Shown here one piece after another: positions 11,565 through 20,700 of a stretch of 64,000 bases of DNA. The first letter of the stretch is position 1, and the number at the start of each line of letters is the position of its first letter. A program made the translations under genes and the position numbers. Source of the DNA: Craspedostauros australis (lineage: Eukaryota > Bacillariophyta > Bacillariophyceae > Mastogloiales > Achnanthaceae); contig JAMXDE010000006.1 of assembly GCA_026770025.1 (NCBI GenBank), positions 1,550,001 through 1,614,000 on the forward strand, in the 5' to 3' direction. The notes beneath the pieces are model-generated. The model searched no databases and had not been told where the DNA came from. It saw only the letters and a list, made by a program, of their open reading frames with translations.

Positions 11565-12235
11565 CATTGGTTGAAGCTCAAAGACTTCAACAACAACATC
11601 AAGCAGCTGAACAACCACGTTCACAACCAAGTCTTCACTCTCCAGTCCAAAGGCAAAACAGTTGGCAGCAAAGTCACCTTTGCACTCATCACTGCATACA
11701 ACATATCATACAATGAAGAGTTTGTCAGCCACATCCAGCACTGCAGCGACTGCGGTACTCCAGACTACATCAGTCTCATGAATACTGCTGAGACCAAGTA
11801 CCAGAGCGTGGTCAATGCCAGCACATGGAACTGCCTTTCTTGCGACAAGCAGCTCCTTGCTCTCCGAGCCAAGACAAAGCAACTCAAAGCCTCAATCACC
11901 AAATCATCCAGCAAGCAAGCAAACAACAAGAAGGACAATGAAGGGACAGCTTGCCATAAGGCAGCAACCACCCTCTTGCCAATCAAGATCCGCCAAAGGG
12001 CAACAACCCCAGGCACTTTGTCCACCAGGGAACCACCTTCCATTGGTGTGACAACCACAAGGCATGGGGCAAGCACAAGACATCCAACTGTCACGCCCAA
12101 TCTGGCAAGCATGCTGAATCCTCCGGGAAGAAGCACTTGTATGACAAGAAATCATCCTCATCCAAATCCGCCAAGGTACACACCAAGTCTGAAAGAGCAC
12201 TATCGAAAAATCACGAGGGGAGAGCAAAAGCAAAG
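11565..12235 (+). pseudogene. gag remnant of copia B
   Basis: A frame from about 11565 gives a capsid-like protein (VTFALITAYNISYNEEF, then a cysteine pair in HCSDCGTPDY). A frame change near 11950-12030 leads into a zinc-knuckle-like unit, HWCDNHKAWGKHKTSNCH, followed by a Lys/Ser-rich tail. This unusual WCxxHxxW...HxxxxC pattern replaces the usual CCHC knuckle. Reading is lost at 12236, where the tRNA-like sequence begins. Confidence 0.6.
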
Positions 12236-12305
12236 TACCATGCCGGGATTCGAACCCGGAACCTCAGTTAGAATTACTGGTGCTCTACTGTTGAGCTACA
12301 GGCGA
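12236..12305 (-). tRNA. tRNA-like sequence (probable pseudo-tRNA) inside copia B
   Basis: Minus-strand reading gives a 70-nt cloverleaf-like unit. The T arm is perfect (CCGGG, loop TTCGAAT, CCCGG). There is a good D arm (GCTC/GAGC) with an A-box-like TAGCTCAACAGTAG and a 4-bp anticodon stem around loop AATTCTA. The B box GGTTCGAATCC is intact. The acceptor pairs at only about four of seven positions and the loop lacks U33, so an anticodon cannot be assigned safely (TTC by position). It lies between gag and protease, antisense to the retroelement. Confidence 0.55.
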
Positions 12306-12419
12306 TGCGATTGCTGATCCGAACACAAGTGAAATTTATAGATAGTGGGGGCTACGGGAGTAACGTACTTAGCACTATTCGATTTTGTGCTGATAAAGTC
12401 AGCTCCTCACGTCCACTTC

Positions 12420-15400
12420 GACGACGGCAATGGAAACTTCAACAGTAGTCAGCATTCCGCTCCCAGCAATGGAAACATCAGCGAGAACTGACATGTCAGC
12501 ACGCCCATCCAGTCAACCTTATCAGTCACAGACCTGCAAGGCACCTCTGCAATGCAGATGGCATTGCATTGGATGGGTGATGTGCCAATCGGAATCAACA
12601 CTTGCATGTTTGTCACAGTCTCTGGACAATGCGGCAACTTCAACAACGATCTTCAACCTATCCATGGTATGACCATAGAAGGAGTTGGAGGGTCCATCCC
12701 CATCCAATCCAAGGGCACACTGTCATGGACAATACTTGACAACAATGGCAGGCCACTGCGGATTAAGATATCCAATGCATACTATGCGCCACAGCTTCGC
12801 ATCCATCTGTTCTGTCCGCAGCAATGGTCTGACCAAGGTCCCCACGATCACCATGACAGACACCTGCGTACCTGCATGACATACAGCAACTACACTGTCC
12901 TGCGCTCTTCACGTCGCAAGGTCACAGTGTATCATCATCCAGGCACCAACCTGCCTTTGATGTCTGTCACCAACACCAAGTGACATGCGCCAGCATTCCT
13001 TGCTACTTCCAGTCCTCCAAGCAACTCAGAACTTCTCAACATCAACAATGTCCCTGATGACATGATGGAGGTTCACGAAGATCCCAAGCTTGCCAAGTTG
13101 AGGCCCGATCCTCTCCAAGACAACAACACACTGGTCCGTGATCAGTTGGCAACACATCCTGTTGGTGCGTCTGACGCACAAGGACAGCTACTCCGGTGGC
13201 ATCATCACTTGGGACACCTGCCCTTCCGTGTCTTGCGCAACATGGCATCACACAGCATCATACCACGACACTTGGCCAAGGCCGAGTTCCCTCTCTGCTC
13301 TGGGTGCATCTATGGCAAAGCCATCCGTCGGCGCAAGCCAAACCATATCATGCACGTTGTCAAACGAGCGCGATTCCCAGGGCATATAGTGTCAGTCCAC
13401 CAGATTTTCTCCTGCCAGCCTGGGGTGCTTCCGCAGCAAAACGGCACGCACACCTGGTCGCGATACACATGCGTGACAGTGTTTGCTGATCAGTACCTTG
13501 GTATTGACTACGTTCACTTGCAGCTCACCCAGTCTGGTGCCAACACGCTGCAAGCCAATCAGGCTTTCGAGCGCTATGCTCACTCATTTGGTGTCTGCAT
13601 ACACCACTGCCACCCCGACAAAGACAGATTCGCTGAGCAGCTGTTCCGCACGGCTGTCGCAGCAGCCAATCAAACCATCACATTCTGTGGAGTCAATGCT
13701 CACCATCAGAATGGCTTCGCCGAGCGACGCATCCGCGACCTCCAAGAGTCCACTTGCTCGATGCTCTTGCATTTGCAGCACCATTGGCCTGATGCCATTC
13801 ATCCGTCTCTATGGCTGTATACTCTGCACTACACCTCTGAGATCCAAAGGAATGCTGCTCGAGAGGGAGGTATATTGCCACTCCAGCGATTTGCGCAGAT
13901 TGAGGTCCAACCCTTGATGCAACACTTTCACACATTTGGATGCCCTGTATACATCCTCAAGGCCACACTGCAACAGGGATCCCAGGTTCCCAAGTGGAGC
14001 AACCAAGCCAACATCGCCATATTCCTTGGCATGTCAGCTGAACATGCGAGCAGCGTACCTATCGTTCTCAAGATTGACACAGGGTACATATCGCCACAGT
14101 TCCATCTGAACTTTGATGACAGGTTCCAAACGGTCAAGACCAACCCACTACTGCTTCCTGGCACATCACAGTGGCAGCGTCTCACACACATCAACGAACC
14201 AGCCAAGCCGTCGCAGCAGATGCGCTCCGAATGCATCACACGTGCTGTTCAGCACCAGCTTTCCGCAAGCACGCGTCCTCCAGGGATCACACACACTGCA
14301 CCTGACGCCAAGCCATTCCAGCTTGACATGCAGCACAAGTTGCACAACCTTCCAAGGTCCAGCCTTCCAAGGCACAGTCTTCCAAGACAACCAGCAAGCT
14401 CACCTTCAGAGGGAACTACGCCATTGCCACACAGAACGCATCACGATCTGCTCCATCTGCAACAGAATGTGCAGAGACCAACCAGCCTACACTCCAACTC
14501 CAATCCTACCACACATACACTGCTCAATCCTTCCACGCATCTGACGTCCTCAACATGAACTCGGGCGATCTGCACCCTATGTCATTCGCAGCAACACTTG
14601 CAGACAATGACACTATGTACTGGGGGCAAGTGCAGAAGCAGCCTGGCTGCGACAAATTTATTGGGGCAATGCACAAGGAAATCGAAGACCACCAATCCAG
14701 ACAACATTGGGAGGTCATCCAATGCAATCATGTGCCAAAAGAGCACAAGATCCTGAAAGCCGTCTGGTCATTCAAATGCAAACACAGACTTGCAACTGGC
14801 AAAATCTACAAGTGGAAAGCACGGCTATGCGTGCATGGAGGAGAGCAACAACATGGTGTCAACTACTGGGAAACATTCGCACCTGTTGTGCAATGGTCCA
14901 CCATCCAGACATTCCTCACCATGGCCATCAAACAGCACTGGCACACTTGCCAAATCAACTTCGTTCTGGCGTTCCCACAAGCGAATGTGGAATGTGACAT
15001 CTTCATGCAAGTACCTCAGGGGTGCAACGTGGACGGAGACAGCAGGTCTCACATTGTCAAGCTCAAGAATAATCTGTACAGCACCAAGCAAGCAGCATTG
15101 GTATGGCATCGGCATGTGGTTGACAGCCTGATGCAGCATGGATTCCGGCAAAGCCAAGTTGATGAATGCCTTCTCTACAAGGACAACACATCCATTCTGC
15201 TGTACGTTGATGACACCATCATCATTGGCCCACGCAAACACGAGATCGATGACATCATCGAGTGCCTCAAGGCACGGTTCACACAAACCAATGAAGGCAA
15301 CATGAATGGGTATCTGGGCGTTCACATCCAACGTACTGATGACACCATCACACTCACACAACCGCAACTCATAGATCGAATCATACGAGCAGCCAAGATC

Positions 15401-16195
15401 GATTCTGACTCACCAGGACGAACCGATTCGACGCCAGCCGTCAGACCACTCCTATACATGGACACTGGTGGCCCTGCTGCTACTTGGCGATTCAAATATC
15501 GGTCAGTTGTGGGGATGCTCAACTTCCTCACATGATCGACGAGACCTGACATCTGCTTCACAGTCCATCAATGCACACGCTTCATGGCTCATCCAATGAA
15601 GTCACACAAAGATGCCATTGAATGGATTGTACGATACCTTGCTCACACATGGGATATGGGACTCCGCATCTCACCTACCCAATGACTCCATTCACTGCTA
15701 TGCTGATGCAGACTTTGCAGGAGGCTTCACACAAGCCAACAACGACTCCAACACGGCAAAAGTCGTACCAGATACGTTGTCCTGTAGGAAGGATTCTCCA
15801 TCATATGGAACTCCAAACTGCAAACAGAAGTCGCACTCAGCACCACAGAAGCCGAGTACGTGGCTCTCAGCCAAGCTCTATGAGAGGTTATACCCATCAT
15901 ACACCTCATCAATGAAATGAAGCAGCACATATCGTCATTCAACACTTCTCCGCCAACAGTTCACTGTGCAGCATTTGAGGACAACTCCGGTGCCCTCGAA
16001 CTCACAAACGCACCCAGAATGCGTCCTTGTACCAAACACATCAATGTCAAATACCATCACTTCCATGAAGCTGTCAGCAAAGGGCTCATCACCATTGAAA
16101 AGGTCGACACGTTGGACCAGATGGCTGATGTATTCACCAAGCTCTTGGCACATCCACTATTCGAATCTCTGCGATTGCAACTATTGGGATGGTAA
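12420..16195 (+). pseudogene. pol remnant of copia B
   Basis: The protease C-terminal part is at 12552-12983 (IHGMTIEGVGGSIPI); the DSG motif itself is not readable. The integrase (13062-14558) begins with a pre-integrase domain (WHHHLGHLPFRVL, then CSGCIYGKA) and has core segments VFADQYLGIDY and HHQNGFAERRIRDLQ. RT (14555-15535) is open over 326 codons and keeps its catalytic YVDD box (LLYVDDTIIIG at about 15200). A TGA at 15533 breaks the join to RNase H, whose pieces (YADADFAG at about 15700, and ...DVFTKLLAHP at 16130) are in different frames. Integrase and RT are the best preserved parts. Confidence 0.85.
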
Positions 16196-16228
16196 GCGCG
16201 GTCCGCTCATGCCACCGACAAGAGGGAG

Positions 16229-16264
16229 TGTGCAGATTTAGTGCCAATTCACGAATCTGGCCGA
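16229..16264 (+). repeat. 36-bp direct repeat, right copy (truncated copia B 3' LTR)
   Basis: It directly follows the purine tract at 16221-16228 and is identical to 10528-10563. After 16264 the sequence is transposase-like on the other strand, so the LTR is cut short here. Confidence 0.8.
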
Positions 16265-16857
16265 ATCCGAATGATGAGTGTCAATGGACAGACGATACCG
16301 CACAAACCACAAGTAGGATCCACACTGAGCAAATGACTGCCCTGCACGGACATAATTTTCAGAACAGACAGGTTTCACCCCATCTCCCACGCCTCTGGTC
16401 ACGTGAAAACTCTGCACACAGATTTGATCGTGCAGAAATAATTGCATATGAGAAGACACTTCTTCAACCATTGACCTCCAACCAAAACGAGAAAACAAAT
16501 AGAGAATGGCTCGGGTTTGGGAGAAGTGCTAACCAAATCATCTCGAAATGCATGAATACGATCGACCAAGAGGTGCAGACAGCAGAAGAGAGAGATAGCT
16601 CAAGTAATCACAATTTGGTCTTACATCCATCATCATTAGCAAAACAACATCAATTGTATGAACATCAATCGTCCGCTGGCATAAGGCAACAAGACGATGA
16701 CTGTTCTTAGCATAGATGGCGAACCGAGGAAGACATAATTCGATATTGCTCAGGTACAGTAAGGTGATGGCATAGAAGTAGATGTAGAAAGTACAAACAA
16801 TGCAGGAGATGCGGATGCTGTCCATACTGAATCTCAGTTCCATGTCACAGAAACGTC

Positions 16858-17634
16858 TGTCAGGAATCGGGGGTACGACTTTGCAAAGATACCGTATTCT
16901 GCCGCAGCTCCCATGAGGACTGACTGGAACCGGAATGGTATTAAGTGCAAAGATACCCACGATTGCCGCAACCCCCAATAGCATCTCCCAGACAAACCGC
17001 AACCTAGCAATCGACCAGTTGCACTCGGACAGCCCAATGGCCTTACCTGTCTTATGCGACATCCAAGCACCCTCATCCAGTGGCCTACTCGGCCATGTCC
17101 CGATAACGGTCGGGAACCGAGAGATCTATGACGATGGCAACACACCAGCCCTGAGTGAATCGAATGAGCGCGACAACCAATATATCTGAACAAGTCGACG
17201 CGTCCCTGAGAACCTAATGTGAGAAAGCGAAACAGAGGCGATCCCTATTCACCCAAGACCACGATCCAGATGACAATAAGTTCCAAGCATCCAAAGGCAA
17301 CCATCGAGATGACAGGAGGGAGGAACTGAAATGAAGTGGGACCAGTGAGGTGACAAGAGACCGAAGGAGAGGTACCTACAGGTCTACGAGTATGAACTTG
17401 ACGAATGTAGGTGCTCTCCAATCCTCAGCCAAGCAAGCGATGAACCACGATGAAAGCAAGATGAAGATGCAGACGAAAGGAGCCAAGCTGAAGGGTGTAA
17501 TCTCGGGTGGCTACTGCAGATCATGCTTGTTGTGAATTGGAATCGAAAGGAGATGAGCATGTTGTGCTCACAGTTCTAAAACGGTACAGACTGATAACAG
17601 ATTAGTCTACTACTATAACCCCGGATTTCCAACA
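16858..17634 (+). repeat. 5' LTR of copia C
   Basis: 777 bp, TG...CA ends. It is followed by the palindrome CGTTTCGAAACG at 17635-17646, where a primer-binding site is expected. A canonical TGGTATC site is absent. Confidence 0.95.
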
Positions 17635-17715
17635 CGTTTCGAAACGTTACGATTGAAATCCAACGTTTCCATCACCCACCAACACAGCAACAAATACCAC
17701 CACCACCACACCACC

Positions 17716-20700
17716 ATGAGCTCCTATCTCCGCAAGAACGACCGCGTCGTTATCTTCGACGGCAAGCGTTCCAGCTGGACAGGTTGGAGCATCAAGTTCC
17801 TAGCTCGCGCCGCGGGCAGGGGTCTTGAGGACTTGTATCTCATGGATCTAGACAAGGTGGAGGTGAAGCCAGCTCCCTTCGGCCCCAGCGCCCTCATCTC
17901 CGATGTGAAGATCGAAGAGGGTGAGTCTATCGCGAAGAAGATAGCCTCGATGACTGCTGAGGAGAAGGAGTTATACAAGAATGGGCTGGCTAAGTGCGCG
18001 TTTGAAGAACTGGCCATGGCGATCAACCATGAAACTACGGAAGGCAATGTCGCCTTCATGGCTGTGGTGGGAACCAAGGGCGGGCCCACTGAAAGTGGAG
18101 ACCCACGCAAGGCGTGGAAGGCCCTTGAACGCATCTATGAGCAACGTACTGCGCCTATGAAGGCAAAGTTGTTGGCTCAACTCAACGGGATGCGATTGAA
18201 GAAAGGTGAGCACCCAGACACGTTCCTAACTGAGATGGAAGTGCTGCGTAATCGCCTCGGTAGTACTGGCATCAAGATGGATATGCAACAGTACCACATG
18301 CTCGTACTCAACGCCCTCGGAAGGGAATACGAGACGGACGTCAAGCTCTTGGAGCTCAAGTTCGATGGTATGGAAGACACCATGACCCTCGAAGACATCC
18401 GCGAGGCTGTCAGTGCCACCTACGACGGCCGACACCTCAAGCTCGGCGGCAACAGACGTGAGAACAACAGCAACAGGGAAGAGACTGCATTCGCTGCAGT
18501 AGGAGGCTTCAAAGGTCACTGCCGCAACTGTGGCGCCTACGGCCACAAGAAGGCAGACTGCCGCTCCGCCCCCAAGAAAGACAACGGCAAGAACAAGAAG
18601 AGTGGCCAAGGAGTCAACAACAGCAAGCCCAAGTTCAATGGGGAGTGTAAGTACTGCGGTAAGAAGGGACACAAGATCCTACAGTGCTTCAAGCTGAAGG
18701 CAGCCATGAAGGAGGCAGACTCGGCCAACGTGGCGACTGATGGAATGGAAGGAAATAACGATGTAGCTCTTGTGGTGACAGACGAATTAATTTGTGTGCC
18801 CACCTCGGGAAACACGAACGAATTGGAAAATGTGACCAACTTGTCTGTGAACACAGGCGAGGCGAAAACACGCGACAACGACAGCAACTACCAAGCTGAC
18901 TCCAAGGTAATGGAGGACGTCGCCTTTGCAGCCATCGTCGAACAGACTGACACATCTCCCATTCTTTCTTTGAGACCACACAACGTCAACAACAAGATGA
19001 GCAACTCCAACCTAGGACAAGAATCCTACTACGACGCAAGCCTCACCAACGAAGGGGCCACCGACACCGAAGACGTGGACGACGACATGGGCGGTGCCAA
19101 TCAAGAAGGAACGGCTCGCCGTCCAGTGTTCAACTTCGCTCCAGAACTCTCTCGCGTGGACCGCATGATCGGGAACTCGACAGGGCTCACCACCAACACG
19201 GCCTGGTGCCCTCTGTGCCTCAAGCGAGGACCACTCTACGCATGGTGCGTGGAATGCCCCCAAGTTCCTTTCTTCATCCAGCTCCACAACGAGCCAAGTG
19301 GCAATGTGCCGACCAACGATGAAGAGCGCGCGGAGCGACGCACCAGACTCGAAAGAGCTGGTTCCCTCCGCAATGCTGTGCGAGCATCGTTGAGCAACGT
19401 GCTCCGAGCCAATGAGGTGCGAAACGAACTCGCCCTATTGTGCTACGATGCTGTAGCCACCCACACTCAAGACCGCGAGCTACAGATCGAGCCGCGCACG
19501 GTGTACTTCAAGCTACACGAGATCGGGATGATCACCACATTGGGTGTGTGTCGCAACCCGTGCAACATCAACAACAGCTTGGAGTCTCGTCACTTCCAAC
19601 CCTTCCCCAGCGATCTGATTTCGTGCATGACCCTCCATGCCGCGAACTCCATCCGTTGGACCCATCACCAAAGTGACAGCGGAGTCAGAGACCCAAAGCC
19701 GGAGCACTGGGTGCTACCAATCTACTCTGAACGCACAGACCAACACGAGGTAGCCATGGTGGTCGGCAACACGGACCATGTGAGCGCAAGGCGCTCTTCC
19801 ATCGCACCGGACAGCTATGAGACCAACACCTGGTTGGGGGATTCGGGCGCATCATGCCACCTCACCAACAGCGACGAAGGAATGACCAACGTTCGCGTCT
19901 CCGATCAGGACGTGAAGATCGGAAGCGGACGCTTCCTCAAGGCAACCAAGGTTGGGGACAAGCGCATGACCGTCATGCAGAAGAACGGAAAGACATCCAT
20001 CGTTGTGCTCAAGTCAGTGAAGTACGTGCCGAAGCTGTGGGTGAACCTACTGAGCATTAACAAAGCTCTCGAGAATGGTTTCGACATCAGCAACCGCGGC
20101 ATTGTGATCAGCCTGAAGAAAGGCAGCGTGCGCATCAGCTTCGACCGCATCATGGCAACCCAGAGCGGTTTCGTATGTGGAGTGAACATGGTGAGCAACG
20201 CCAAGGCCAACGACCAAGCTCATGTTGGCGTGTCGACCGACGCACCAATCGACATCAACACAATTCATAAAATGTTAGGCCACGTTGACGCGTACACCAT
20301 CTCTCGAACAGCAGGGAGGTACGGTTGGAACGTGACAGGAAAACTGAAAGTGTGTGTTGACTGCGCGATTGGGAAATCGCGACAGAGACCGATGTCGAAA
20401 GCGACTCAACAACGAGCGAAAGGAGTCGGGGATCGATTGTTCATGGACACATCAAGCGTTCAGACACACAGCCTGGGAAGGGGCAAATACTGGCTTCTTG
20501 TGATCGACGATTACAGTGACTACTGCTGGAGTTACTTCATCACAGAGAAGAGCGACGTGGGGTCGAAGATGCTTTTGTTGTTCCAATGGCTCCAGGCGAA
20601 TCAGCGAGTAACGGTTCAAAATGTCAGATGTGACAACGCAGGAGAGAATCGTTCTACAGAGAAACTCTTACTTAACAAGGGATTCGCCCCAACCTTCGAG

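Larger units (their letters stand above)
10528..16264 (+). mobile_element. Decayed Ty1/copia retrotransposon (copia B)
   Basis: Plus-strand order: gag, protease, integrase, RT, RNase H, then a purine tract (AGAGGGAG, 16221-16228) directly followed by TGTGCAG. Thirty-six bases starting there (16229-16264) are identical to 10528-10563. I read these as the starts of the 3' and 5' LTRs, with the 3' LTR truncated after 36 bp. The 5' LTR could run to about 11550, where TGGTATCA (11552) looks like an initiator-tRNA primer site. LTR ends and a target duplication cannot be confirmed. Stops and frame changes in gag, protease and RNase H make it inactive. Confidence 0.75.
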
